Assembly: GCA_018401645.1 (NCBI GenBank)
Contig: JAGYKK010000024.1
Coordinates: forward strand, 1-41,775
Length of the DNA: 41,775 nucleotides
Direction: 5' to 3'
Origin: Mycobacterium sp.
GTDB lineage: Bacteria > Actinomycetota > Actinomycetes > Mycobacteriales > Mycobacteriaceae
Shown: piece after piece, positions 1 to 10,791 of the stretch
How the letters are laid out: each line of letters begins with the position of its first letter
Numbering within the stretch: position 1 is the first letter of the stretch
Program-made: the position numbers and the translations under genes
Notes under the pieces: model-generated
The model's database searches: none
What the model saw: the letters and a program-made list of their open reading frames with translations, nothing else
Told to the model about the DNA's origin: nothing

Positions 1-10
1 TTAGAAGAAG

Positions 11-586
11 CTATAAGACAGAAACCAAAGCCCTGAACCGTGAGCGGGTGCCGGGCTGGTCGTAGCCGGTCTCGCGAATGTTGCCGGTGATTCCCTCGAA
101 AACCGCCATCAGCGCTCCAACTCCGTCGCCGATCACGTGGGAGGCGATGATGCTGGCAGCCGTCGAGCCGTCGTCAAGGGGCTGGACGGCTAGGTACCAG
201 CCCGGTCCGCGTTCGGGGTCAATCGGCAGGCGGGCCAGTTCGTCGGCCCAGTCCATCAACTCTGCGCGCGGCCGGGATTGCTGGGCGCGACGGATCGGCG
301 GCGGCGAACCGGCCGGTTGCACCCAGCGCGGCCGGCCGAACGGAAGCGGCGAGCGCTCGATGAGTCTGCTGCCCAGAGACGAGTACAGGTTCCGATGGAA
401 ACGTTTCAGGCCGTCCTCGTCGAGTGGATGCTGATAGACCCACACGATCTGGATGAGCTGATTGCGGCCCGTTGCGCGCAGTAGGTCCAACGCGGCATGG
501 TCAAGGAACGCGAGCCGATGCTCGTCGGGTTGCTCACGCCGGACGCGCCCCAACAGTCGGCCGCGCGGTTGGGTCTCGGTCGCCAA
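11..586 (-). CDS. WS/DGAT-like acyltransferase, truncated N-terminal part
   Basis: This encodes 191 residues resembling the first half of the neighbouring acyltransferase at 649-2010. Shared landmarks are FHRNLYSSL against LHRNLFGTL, LPFGRPRW against LPFGRHRW, and the acyltransferase motif HxxxDG (His150-Val-Ile-Gly-Asp154-Gly155). Family members transfer acyl groups from CoA or carrier proteins to alcohols; here the likely role is acylating a complex lipid. The reading frame stops at a TAG about 20 residues after similarity to the paralog (453 aa) fades, so the NFG-type C-terminal half is missing. The start is taken as TTG at 586, because GAGGTGG lies a few bases upstream. Whether this is a pseudogene, a sequence error or a rearrangement junction cannot be decided at the window edge. 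It is co-directional with the acyltransferase, PapA and PKS genes. Confidence 0.6.
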   Translation of the reverse strand: MATETQPRGRLLGRVRREQPDEHRLAFLDHAALDLLRATGRNQLIQIVWVYQHPLDEDGLKRFHRNLYSSLGSRLIERSPLPFGRPRWVQPAGSPPPIRRAQQSRPRAELMDWADELARLPIDPERGPGWYLAVQPLDDGSTAASIIASHVIGDGVGALMAVFEGITGNIRETGYDQPGTRSRFRALVSVL

Positions 587-648
587 TTCAGTTCCACCTC
601 ATCCTCAGTCACACCTCAAAGTCAGTCGATGCATCACCGTTGTCCGCC

Positions 649-2010
649 TCACACCAGTTCGCCGAAAAGCCCGAAGTCATCCAGCGTTTTGGTGATCACG
701 TCACCTAGTTCGGCCGGCGAGTTTTCCATCCGGGGTTGGTAGCTGATGACGGTGATCGCCATCTTCTCGGCGATCTGCCCGGAGGTCACGGTCATGATGC
801 CGCGGCGGCGTTGCAGATTCTCGGCGGTCACGTGCCGATCCACGCCACGAAAGCAGAGATACTCGGCCGGGGTGCCGTCGGCGCAGGTCACCTCTATTGG
901 TATCACGCCGAAGTTAGAGCACGACACCGGAAGGTCGGTGGAAAACCCAAACGCCGCGTCGGCGATCCGGGCGATCCCCCGCCTGGGGAGAAACGGGATC
1001 AGGGGCAGCAGTTCCACCATCTCGTCAGGGATCTCGCGGGCCTTCTTCAGGCCCTCCCGGATCGCAGCGCGCGGTCCGGTCAAGTCGGTCGTAACGGGGC
1101 CGGGGTCAAAGCTCACATGAGCAATCGACACCACGTTGCCGCCGGTGTCCTCGAGGTCGGCACGCTCGCTCACAGGGAGCATCAGCGTCACAGCACCGTC
1201 GGAGGCGCGAACTCGGTGGAGGCGCTGGGCGAGCTTTCCGGCAAGGGCGGCAACTAACGAAAAACTATTACCACCAAGGGATTCCGCACGGGCATTCCAC
1301 TGTGCGGCGTCGATAAAGACCGAGACGGTAGGCATTCGCACGGCAGGGCCCTCGACGCCACCGACCGCATCGGCGTCGGCCGAGCGACCGAGCTCGCTAC
1401 GGCGCCGAACGGCAACTTTGACTGCCTGCCGCAAGGTCCGGCCCACTTCCGGCAGATCGCGGCCCAGCTGACGGAAATCCTCGCGTATCCCGCGCCATCG
1501 CGTGCGGGAACCCGCCCGGGCAAGACCTAGATCGTGGGTCGCCCCCGTGCTGGCCTGAGCGATGGCCAGGAAGCTTCCCGCGCCGTCGACCACACAGTGC
1601 GAGGCCACCAGGCTCACCACCGTCGTACCGTCGGAGAGCGGTTGGACGCCCAACCGCCAGGCCGGTCCGAACTGCGGATCCAACGGCAGCTCGACCTGTT
1701 CGTCGGCCCAGGTGTAGAGATCCGCGCGAGCGCGGGGCCGCTCGAAGATGTCGAGGTTGGATTCGGTGTACGGCTGGGACACCCAGCGGTGCCGCCCGAA
1801 CGGCAGGGCCGAGGGCTCGATACGGCGGGCCAGCAAGGTTCCGAAGAGGTTGCGGTGCAGGCGCTTCACGCCGTCGAGGTCAACCGGGTGCTCATAGATC
1901 CACAGCCCCTGCATGACCGCCTCCTGGCCGGCACCGCGCAGAGCCAGGAACAGCGCCTGATCCGGATAGGGAATTACATTGCCGGGGCTCGACCGCGCGT
2001 CGGCGACCAT
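649..2010 (-). CDS. WS/DGAT-like (condensation-fold) acyltransferase
   Basis: This is a 453-residue protein of the wax-ester-synthase/DGAT-like branch of CoA-dependent acyltransferases. The catalytic motif HxxxDG is present as His138-Cys-Val-Val-Asp142-Gly143. A CSNFG segment near residue 370 matches the C-terminal (N/S)NFG element of the family. The open frame extends upstream to 2280, but that part only shadows the preceding papA gene. The ATG at 2010 (MVADARSS) lies 17 bases after the papA stop and gives the usual length. Genes of this type occur in tandem pairs next to papA and pks in LOS-type loci, so a role in acylating a trehalose-based lipid is inferred; the substrate is unknown. Confidence 0.75.
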   Translation of the reverse strand: MVADARSSPGNVIPYPDQALFLALRGAGQEAVMQGLWIYEHPVDLDGVKRLHRNLFGTLLARRIEPSALPFGRHRWVSQPYTESNLDIFERPRARADLYTWADEQVELPLDPQFGPAWRLGVQPLSDGTTVVSLVASHCVVDGAGSFLAIAQASTGATHDLGLARAGSRTRWRGIREDFRQLGRDLPEVGRTLRQAVKVAVRRRSELGRSADADAVGGVEGPAVRMPTVSVFIDAAQWNARAESLGGNSFSLVAALAGKLAQRLHRVRASDGAVTLMLPVSERADLEDTGGNVVSIAHVSFDPGPVTTDLTGPRAAIREGLKKAREIPDEMVELLPLIPFLPRRGIARIADAAFGFSTDLPVSCSNFGVIPIEVTCADGTPAEYLCFRGVDRHVTAENLQRRRGIMTVTSGQIAEKMAITVISYQPRMENSPAELGDVITKTLDDFGLFGELV

Positions 2011-2027
2011 CGCCGCATCTGGCCGGT

Positions 2028-3482
2028 TCACACCGCGCCCTCGGAATCCATCAAGGCCCTCGGAATCCGTGGTGAGGTCACCGAGTCGGCACGGCCCTCG
2101 GCGGCGCGCAGGTAGACCATCTTCATCACGTCGACGTACTGTGCCACCGACTCCCGGGCAACGGGATTGTCGGGGTAGGCGACGGTCACGATGGTCCCGG
2201 TATCGCGCCGGTTCACCCACATGCCGATCTGATTCGCTGCACCGAGGTCGGTGTAAAGCTGACCGTTGCGCGCCTGCCACTGTCCCATCACCACCGGGTT
2301 CAGCGGAGGCAGGCCGATATCGAGGTAGGAAAGCATGGGGATGCCCGCCCCGGGCTCAGTGATTCCCGGCACCGACGCGGCCAATTCCATCACCCGCTCA
2401 ATGGGCACATTGGCCAGTCGCAAACCGGAATCGAAGGCCCCCTGAGCGGCCTTGGCAACCTCTCCGAACGACATCCCCGCCACCGGAATCGAAATCGGGA
2501 CCACGCCGGTGAACCAGCCGGTCGTTGCAAGCTCAGCCGGGGTGCTGCGGGTGGTGGTCGGGGTGATCACGTGGTAGCTGTCCGCACCGGTCAGTTCGCG
2601 TTCAGCAATTGCAGCACAGGCGAATACGCCACCGATGAACCGCACTCCCGCCGCAGTGCATACCGATTCAAATCGATCACTGTCGTGGGCATCCATCAGC
2701 GTCACGGTGATGAGGTCACCGGTGCAGGGCACGGACGGATCCCCAAGTGGAAGTGGGAACTTCGGCATCGTGCCGCCGTTGCGGTGCAGGAAATCAACCC
2801 ACTCGGCCACCTCAGGCGATTCCAAGGACAGTGCTGCAGTGAATTCCCGCTGACGGAGGCAGTAATCGTTGTAGCTACCGGTCTCCGGGAGCCGGATCGG
2901 TGCCCCGCCCTCGACGAGGGCCGCGTAGTTCATGTTGAGTTCCACAAAAAGATTGACCATGAACATTGCGTCCGCGTGGACGTGGTCGATGCACGCGTAG
3001 AAGGTGAAATGGTCGGCCCGTTGAATCACCCCGAAGGTGAAGCAGTCCCACTGCAGGGGACTTGGCGTCGCCAGGATGTGTGCCCGCCACTTCGCCGCGG
3101 TCATCTCGCCATGTTTGGTCGCGACGAAGGCGATATCCGTCGGGTTGGCGACCGTATGGCGGATGACCCGATCGTTCTCGTCGAACTCAAACCAACTGTG
3201 GTAGGTATCGTGGCGGCGCAGGTAGGAGTTGATGACGTAGGTCATCGCCCTGATATCGCAGCGGCCCGGGATGTTCCAGGACGGGATCAGCAGCCGCGCC
3301 ATCTCCAACCCGCTCGCCGAGTGCTCCCGGAAGGTACGGATGTGCTGCTCCTGCTGATAGCTGGCAGGCACGTCCGTCGAAGCAGCCAGGGCGACCTTGG
3401 CCGCGGACGCCGGTGACGGACCCCATGACACCACCGAACCCGGCGCGTCCACCCAGTCATGGATGGCCGTCAGCGCAACCAC
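2028..3482 (-). CDS. papA: PapA-family polyketide-associated acyltransferase
   Basis: This 484-residue protein resembles mycobacterial PapA1/PapA3/PapA4 proteins, which move the polyketide product from a partner PKS onto trehalose or another sugar. The catalytic HxxxD is His167-Val-His-Ala-Asp171, followed by Ala-Met-Phe instead of the Gly seen in PapA5. The N-terminal WVDAPGSVVSW and the PLPLGDPS segment also fit the group. The GTG at 3482 has a good GAGGGAG ribosome site about eight bases upstream. It lies 27 bases downstream of the PKS stop, so it is probably co-transcribed with it and acts as its release partner; the PKS has no thioesterase. Which PapA subgroup it belongs to cannot be fixed by eye. 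Confidence 0.8.
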   Translation of the reverse strand: MVALTAIHDWVDAPGSVVSWGPSPASAAKVALAASTDVPASYQQEQHIRTFREHSASGLEMARLLIPSWNIPGRCDIRAMTYVINSYLRRHDTYHSWFEFDENDRVIRHTVANPTDIAFVATKHGEMTAAKWRAHILATPSPLQWDCFTFGVIQRADHFTFYACIDHVHADAMFMVNLFVELNMNYAALVEGGAPIRLPETGSYNDYCLRQREFTAALSLESPEVAEWVDFLHRNGGTMPKFPLPLGDPSVPCTGDLITVTLMDAHDSDRFESVCTAAGVRFIGGVFACAAIAERELTGADSYHVITPTTTRSTPAELATTGWFTGVVPISIPVAGMSFGEVAKAAQGAFDSGLRLANVPIERVMELAASVPGITEPGAGIPMLSYLDIGLPPLNPVVMGQWQARNGQLYTDLGAANQIGMWVNRRDTGTIVTVAYPDNPVARESVAQYVDVMKMVYLRAAEGRADSVTSPRIPRALMDSEGAV

Positions 3483-3509
3483 CGAACTCGCTCCCTCAAT
3501 CAGATCCTG

Positions 3510-6500
3510 TCAGCGAGCTGACGTCAGGACACCGGCCAACGTTTCGCACAGGGCCTCGGCCAATCCGCGAACGGTGGTGATGTCCATGGAGCGGACACGG
3601 ATACCAGTCTCCGTCTCAATCCGGGTGCGCAGCTCGAGGTTGCCCAGCGAGTCCAAACCATACTCTGAGATCGCCCGATCAGGATCGACCGACCTGCGCA
3701 AGATCAGGCTCAACTGCTCGGCGACGAGACGTCGGACCAGGGTGGGCCATTCCTCCCGAGGAGCCGAATGCAAATCTGCCCGGAAGCTACTGGTCTCGGC
3801 CGGGCGGTCAGCGCTGGCCTGAAACGCCTCGGCAAACGGGCTGCGCTGCGCGAGATCGGTCAACCACGGGGTGCCTATCACCGGCGCATAACCGGTATGT
3901 GCGCGGTTGTGGCGCAGCAGCGTCTCAAACGCGTGCGCACCCTCATCCGGGCTGATCATCGTGGTTACACCGTCGACCGCCAGGTGAGCGCCGGCGCCGA
4001 TCTCATCCCATGCGGCCCACGCGATCGCGGTGGCCGGCAGCCCCTGAGCACGCCGCCAGTGGGTGAAGCCGTCCAGCCAACTGTTGGCCGCAGCGTAGGC
4101 ACCCTGCCCGGGTGAACCGAGCAGCGCCGCCGCCGACGAGAACGAGCAGAACCAGTCCAGCGGCTGGGTCGTGGTCGCTCGGTGCAGATGCCAGGCGCCG
4201 TAGACTTTCGGCGCCCAGTCCCGCTCGATGAGCTCGTCGGTGATGTTCGCCAGAATCGCGTCCTCGACCACCGCTGCGGCGTGCAGCACACCACGGACCG
4301 GCAATCCGCTGGACGTCGCCACCGACACCAGCCGGTCGACCGTCTCCGGGCGGGCGATGTCACCGGTAACCACCTCGACCTGGGTTCCGGCTGCCCGCAT
4401 GCGCGCGATCTCCGCCAGTGCGGCTGGCTTCGGCTGCGATCGGGAGTTGAGCACGATGCACCCAACGCCGGCAGCCGACATCTTGGCCGCCAGGAACGAA
4501 ACCCAGCCCGCCAGACCGCCGGTGACGATGTAGGCGCCGTCGGGACGGAACACCTGCGCCTGCTCCGGCGGAACCATCACGGTGCTGTGGCCCACCCGCG
4601 GGATCGACAGGATCAGCTTGCCGGTGTGCTCGGCGGCACCCATCACCCGAATGGCGGTGGCGGCCTCGGCCAACGGATAGTGCGTGGTCTCGGGCTGCGG
4701 CAGTACGCCGTCGGCCGTCAGCCGGTAGACGGTGTTGAGCAATTCGCGGATCTTCGCCGGATGAGTCGTGCACATCAGGGCGAGGTCCACGCCGTAGAAG
4801 GAGAGGTTGCGACGGAACGGGAACAGTCCCATCCGAGTGTCGCCGTAGATGTCCTTCTTGCCGATCTCGATGAAACGTCCGCCGAAGGCCAGCAGGTCGA
4901 CACCGGCCCGCTGAGCGGCGCCGGTCAACGAGTTCAGCACGACATCCACGCCGTAGCCGTCGGTGTCCTCGAGGATCTGCTCGGCGAAGGCCACACTGCG
5001 CGAATCGTAGACATTGTTGATTCCCATGCGCCGCAACATCTCCCGGCGCTCCCGGGTGCCCGCGGTGGCATAGATCTCTGCTCGGGCGAGTCGGGCGATG
5101 GCGATCGCAGCCTGGCCAACACCGCCGGTGGCGGAGTGAATCAGCACCTTCTCGCCGGGTTTGATCCGGGCTAGATCCTGCAGTCCATACCAGGCAGTGG
5201 CGGCCGCGGTCGACACCGCCGCGGCCTGATCATCGCGCAAACCGGCGGGCAGGGTGACGGCCACGTCGACGTCACAGGTGAGGAAGGTCCCCCAGCAACC
5301 GTTGGGCGACATGCCCCCGACGCGATCGCCCACCTTGTGGGAACGCACGTTCGGCCCGACTGAGGTGACCACGCCGGCGAAGTCGATGCCCAGTTGCGGC
5401 TTGCCGGCGAAACTCGGGTAGCGGCCCATCGCGATGAGCACATCGGCGAAGTTCAGGCTCGATGCCGTGACGGCCACCTCGATCTGTCCCGGTCCCGGGG
5501 CGACCCGCTCAAAAGCGGTGAGTTCGAGGGTCTGCAAATCGCCAGGCGTACGGATCTCCAGGCGCATCCCCTCACGCGCGTGATCGACCACGGTGGTGTG
5601 TCGCTCATCGGAACGCAACGGGCTGGGGTACAGGTGGGCGGTGTGCCATTCGCCGTTCCGGAAGGCCGTCTCGTCCTCCTCGGACCCGAGCAGCAACTGC
5701 TGTGCGACGAATCGGCCATCGGTCTTGTCGTCGACGTCGATCTGGGTCGGACGCAGGTGCGGGTGCTCGGCGCCGATGACGCGCAAAAGACCGCGCAGGC
5801 CGGCCTGCTCGAGGTTCGGCCGCTCTCCGGTGATGACGGTCTGCGCGTCGCGGGTCACGACGTAGAGTCGCGGCGGATCACCGGCGACGTCGGGCAGTTC
5901 GCGCACGATCTTCACCAGGTGAGCCACCTGCTCGCCGCCGCGCTGGGCCAACTGCTCTTTGGGGCACCCGTTACGCGGGGCCGACACCACGACGACGTTG
6001 CCGAAGCCACCCCCGGAGAAGTAGGACATCAGACGGTCGGCATTGGCGGCGTGATCGGCATGCTGCGGCCACGACATCGTCGTCACGTCCGCATCCCTGA
6101 GCTTCAGGGCGTAGGTGAGCTCAGACGCCAACAGATCGGTGGTATCCGAAGCAGTGATCATCAACCAGGAGTTGGCAGCGACGTGCGCGGGCAGCGCGGG
6201 CAGCTCCTGCTTGCGCCACTCGACGGCCTGCAACCGCTCGTTGAGCACGCGGTCGCCCTCGGCCACGCCGGTACCCATCGATAGTCCTTCGACTGCGAGT
6301 AGCACGGTGCCGTGATCGTCGATCAGGTGGATGTCGGCCTCGACACCGGAACCATCGAGGGAGACAACGCGAGTGAGGCAGTAACGGGCCTTGTTGGGCT
6401 GGCCGTAGGCACGCAGACGGCGCACACCCAGTGGCAGCAGCAGTCCGCCGGTACCGGTGTTCCGAACTCCTGGATGGGCCGCGACCGACTGGAAACACCC

Positions 6501-9500
6501 ATCAAGAAGTGCCGGATGCACGCCATAGGCACTCTGTTGACCACGGATCACGGTCGGCAGACCGATCTCAGCCAGAACCGTATCGCCGGCACCGTCGGTG
6601 GCGTTGACGCCGTTCAGCGCGGTGAATGCGGGGCCGAATTGCACACCGCGGGTGTCGAACCAGTGTCGAACATCGGCACCGTCGGCGCGATGCGGATGGT
6701 CGGCGAGCAGCGCGTCCACATCGTAGGCGGCGGGATGGTCGTCGCCGACGGCGTTGTCCACGGCCTGCAGGACCGCACTGGCCCGGCGTTCGCGTTCACC
6801 GTCCTGGTCGGTCTCAACCAGGAAATCCCATGTGCCGGGCCGCAGCGCGCAAGCCTGCGCGCTGACCGCGGTTTCGTTCTCCAGCAGCATCATTCGCTCG
6901 AACCGCACGTCGCGCACCTCGGCCGCGTCGCCCAGTGCAGTGCGCGCGGCCGTCAGCGCCATCTCGCAGAACGCCGCGCCCGGCATCGCGGGTACGTTGT
7001 TGATCTGGTGATCGATCAGCCACGGCAGTGCCGCCGTGCCGACCTCGGCTGCCCAAACATGACGGACCGGCTCCTCGAGCAAACGAACGTGTGAGCCCAG
7101 TAGTGGATGTGCCGCAACCAGATGCGCACCCCGGCCCTGCTCAGCGGCGTGACGCTCCAAGATCAACGCTCGGTGGCTCCACGCCGGAAGCGGTGCATCG
7201 ACCAGTCGCCCCCCAGGAAGCAGCGAGGCGAAGTCGACCCGGGCGCCGGCGGCGAAAATATCGCCGAACAGACCCCATAGTCCGTTCGGCATCTCTTGCC
7301 CGCGGCGCATGCCGGCCACCGCGGCCACCGGGATGTCCAGCGTGGCCGCGGTCTGGTCGATGGCACGGACCAGCAGCGGATGCGGAGCCAACTCGGCGAA
7401 GACCCGGAAGCCGTCCTCGAGTGCGGCCTGGGCCGCGGCGGAGAACCGGACCGTGTGGCGCAGGTTGTCGACCCAGTAGTCGACGTCGCAGTGGGGCTGC
7501 TCACGCGGATCGAAGAGAGTTGCGGAGTAATACGGAATGTGCGGAGCCAGTGGGGTGATGTCGTCGAGCATCCCGGCGAGCTCATCAAGGATCGGTTCCA
7601 CCTGCGGGGTGTGCGATGCGACGTCGACCGCGACCTCGCGCGCCATGATCTCGCGCTGCTCCCAGTCGGCGACGATACGGCGGACGGTTTCGGTGGCGCC
7701 GCCGATCACGGTCGACGTCGGGGACGCCACGACAGCGACCACCACGTCCTCGATGCCCTGCTGCTCCAACTCCTCACGCACTCGTTGGGCCGGAAGTTCG
7801 ACAGCGGCCATGGCACCGCCGCCGGCGATCTTCAGGCACAGCAGCGAGCGGCGACAGATGACCTTGACGCCGTCCTCGGTGGACAGTGCACCCGAGACCA
7901 CCGCCGCGGCGACCTCGCCCAGCGAGTGTCCGATGACCGCCCCGGGCGTCACACCGTGGGACCGCATGGTGGCGGCCATGGCAACCTGCATCGCGAAAAG
8001 GGTGGGCTGCACCCGGTCGATCCCGGTCACCGTCTCCGGTGCGACCAACGCCTCGGTGATCGAGAAACCGGATTCGGCGGCGATCAGCGGTTCGAGTTCG
8101 GCGATCTTCGCGGCGAAAACGGGCTCGCTCGCCAGCAGGCCGACACCCATCGTGGCCCACTGCGACCCCTGACCGGAGAACACCCACACCGGTCCGCGGT
8201 CGTCCTGGCCGACGGCAGGTTGAAACGGGTCGTCGCCGTCGGCGACGGTCCGCAAGCTCTCGATCAGATCGCTGCGACTAGCTGCGTTCACCGCAGTGCG
8301 CACAGGTCGATGGCCGCGGCGGCACGCCAGGGTGTAGGCGAGATCGCCCAGATCCAGATCAGCGTCAGCCGACTCAAGCCAGTCGGCCAGGTTCGCCGAC
8401 GTCCGGCGAAGGCCATCGGCCGAGGAGGACGTAACACTGAAGAGCAAGGGTGCGGAGACCGCATCGGCGAGCAAGGGTGCGGAGACCGCATCGGCGAGCA
8501 AGGACTCATCCGGGGCAATCACCGGATCCGGGGCCTGTTCCAGTACGGCATGCACGTTGGTGCCCGACATGCCGTAGGAAGAGACGACCGCGCGCCGCGG
8601 GCCGACGCTGGCGTCGACCGGCCAGCCGGCTGCCTCTGGGGTACGAACAGCCCGGTTTCGATCGCGGCGAGGTGGTCGGGCAATCCGGTGAAGTGCAGGT
8701 TCTTCGGTACGACGCCATGGTGCACGGCCAGCACGGCCTTCATGAGACCCAGCACGCCGGCGGCGGATTCGGCATGTCCGAAGTTGCTCTTGACCGAGGT
8801 GAGCGCACAAGGTCCCGCGGTGCCATACACGGTGGACACGCTGGTGAACTCGATCGTGTCGCCGACCGGGGTTCCCGTGCCATGTGCCTCGACCATGCCG
8901 ACCGTCGCGGGTTCGACGCCGGCGGCCGCCAGTGCCGACCGAAACACGGCGACCTGGGCATCACCTGACGGGGTCAGGATGTTGTCGGTCCGGCCATCCT
9001 GGTTGGCTGCGGTGCCGCGAATCACCGCGAGCACCCGATCGCCGTCACGCTGGGCGTCATCGAGTCGCTTCAGCGCCACGACGCCGCAACCCTCGGCGCG
9101 AACGAAGCCGTCCGCCCCGACGTCGAAGGAATGGCAGCGGCCGGTCGCCGAGAGCATTCCCTGTCCGGAGGCTGAGGCGTACAGGCGCGGATCGAGCATC
9201 AGCATGACGCCACCGGCGAGGGCCATTTCACTCTCGCCCTCGTGCAGGCTGCGGCAGGCCTGATGGATCGCCACCATGCTCGACGAGCAGGCGGTGTCGA
9301 TGGTCAGGGCCGGGCCGTGCAGACCCAGGGCGTGCGCTACCCGGCCCGACGCCATACTGAACGGATTGCCGGTGAAGGCATAGGCCTGGTCGAAAGCGCC
9401 GGCGTCGCTGGTCACCATCGCGTAGTCGTCGTGGGACATTCCGATGAACACCCCGGTGGACGTTCCGGACATCGATGCAGGAGTGAATCCGGCCTGTTCG

Positions 9501-9901
9501 ACAGCCTCCCAGCAGGTCTCCAGCAGCACGCGGTGCTGCGGATCCATCGCAATGGCCTCGCGCTCGTTGATACCGAAGAAGTCAGGGTCGAAACCGGCCA
9601 CATCATCGAGGAAGGCGCCCCACTTGGACACCGATCTACCGGCTACGCCTGATTCGCGATCGTAGAACTCTTCGCCGTCCCAACGATCGGCGGGAATCTC
9701 GGTGACCAAATCATCGCCACGCAGCAGGGCGTCCCACAGTTTGTGGGGCGAGTTGATGCCGCCGGGAAGTCGACAGGCCATACCGACGACGGCGATCGGG
9801 GTCGCGACGGTCGGGGCCGGGGCGGTCGGGGCCGGGGCGGTCCGGGCCGGGGAGGATTTGCGCACTTCGCTCACACCTCGTTCTTCGTCGATACGTACCA
9901 C
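3510..9901 (-). CDS. pks: Mycocerosic-acid-synthase-type polyketide synthase (frameshifted)
   Basis: This is an iterative type I PKS of about 2,130 residues, the usual length for Mas/Pks2/Pks5. Domains in order: KS (Cys in DTACSSS, His in [11 protein letters not shown] and KSNFGHAES), AT (GHSLG, and VASH, the xASH form linked to methylmalonyl-CoA), DH (WLIDHQINN and [10 protein letters not shown]), ER ([14 protein letters not shown] and [11 protein letters not shown]), KR ([20 protein letters not shown]) and ACP ([10 protein letters not shown]). There is no thioesterase. It is predicted to make a methyl-branched fatty acid passed to the neighbouring PapA. The frame breaks near 8638-8641 at the end of the KS, and a compensated pair of indels near 4497 and 4511 scrambles the KR nucleotide motif; both look like sequence errors. 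Position beside lipL and papA suggests LOS-type Pks5, but an acyltrehalose PKS is possible. The GTG start at 9901 is tentative; GTG 9874 is an alternative. Confidence 0.85.
8442..8504. repeat. 27-bp tandem repeat in the PKS KS-AT linker
   Basis: Two exact copies of a 27-bp unit (8442-8468 and 8469-8495) are followed by a third partial copy (8496-8503). In the protein this duplicates the nine residues LLADAVSAP in the flexible linker between KS and AT. The repeat keeps the frame, so it should only lengthen the linker. Confidence 0.9.
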
Positions 9902-10706
9902 GATGTTTCACTTCGGGGCTGCCCCAAGCTCTCCGATACGGAGCGCGTCGTTGCGTTCACAATCAGCTCGAGGTTGCCAGTGCTGCCGGAAGCTTAACCG
10001 ATTCATGGCGAAATTGCGATATTCCGCTTTCAGCGCAGAAAACGCGACTGTAGCGATTTCGGGCATAAACCGCTCCCCCGCCACTCCAGCTGCCATGTGT
10101 TAGCTGAGCCGATGACTTGACTCCGTCCAGAGTGGCCCCGCACACCGCCCGGGCCGCTGTTCCCTGTCCATCCGGAATCCTGCTGAACAGGCTTTACCCA
10201 GTTTCGCAACGCTCGTCACGCGAGTTCGCCGGCACCCCTCGCGGCCGGCTGCCGGCACCGTGCCCGAGGTTGCGGGCATCGGCAGTCACCTATTTCAACA
10301 AAGTCCCCTCTTTATTCCACTCAGCAAACTTTTATTACCCAATTTATCGAACCCGGAAAGGGTTCAAGGCAAATTGGCGACATTCGGCGGCCGAAAAACG
10401 CCGGAGCCAGCTGGGACGGCATCCCCGACCTGGCCGACTCGGCCAATATCCTGAGAGATTCGGCTATTACCTCTTCAGAATTATTAAGTCTTTCACCGGC
10501 ACTTTACCCCGATTCCTCAGCCAGTGAGCAACAAACCTGAGAGCAAGCTGAGGAGTTGATTGCGAGCTAAATACGGGCCCTCAGTTACTGGATACGGTCG
10601 TCTAATTCCCCCTTAAATACGACCACCTCGACTCTATCAAAGGCGAACAGGGCAAAAAGACGCACGAGTTCTCAGTAGTTACGCCACGTTCATCTATAAA
10701 TGCGCA

Positions 10707-10791
10707 TCCAATGAACGATGAGACGCCTCGGTGATATGTCGCGGCGATGCCGCACCGGGGTGCGGACGGCCCCGCCGCCGTCCGCATTTTT
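10707..10791 (+). ncRNA. Candidate small RNA or attenuator of about 85 nt
   Basis: A TATAAA hexamer at 10695-10700 would start a transcript near 10707, and a strong terminator ends it at 10791. Three overlapping hairpins can form: GCGGC/GCCGC (10741-10745 with 10749-10753), CCGCAC/GTGCGG (10750-10755 with 10760-10765), and the terminator stem (10761-10769 with 10778-10786). Neighbouring hairpins share bases and so exclude each other, as in attenuators and structured small RNAs. A seven-codon frame (ATG at 10711) lies at the 5' end. No plus-strand gene lies upstream that needs this terminator. I do not recognise it as a named family. Confidence 0.35.
10761..10791 (+). terminator. Rho-independent terminator
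   Basis: A perfect 9-bp stem (TGCGGACGG with CCGTCCGCA) with an 8-base loop is followed directly by TTTTT at 10787-10791 on the plus strand. Such U-tract terminators are uncommon in mycobacteria, and the nearby protein genes are on the other strand. Confidence 0.75.

Noticed and set aside
2011..2280. 90-residue N-terminal extension of the 649-2010 acyltransferase
   Set aside because: It is the out-of-frame reading of the end of papA and has no family similarity; the ATG at 2010 gives the normal length.
7296..9263. Long plus-strand open frame (655 codons) opposite the PKS
   Set aside because: It is antisense to clear KS and AT domains, has no recognisable domain, and reflects the lack of stops in GC-rich antisense frames.
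10117..10527. Possible protein gene in the 1-kb spacer
   Set aside because: No ribosome site, atypical composition and no domain; GC third-position bias is absent.
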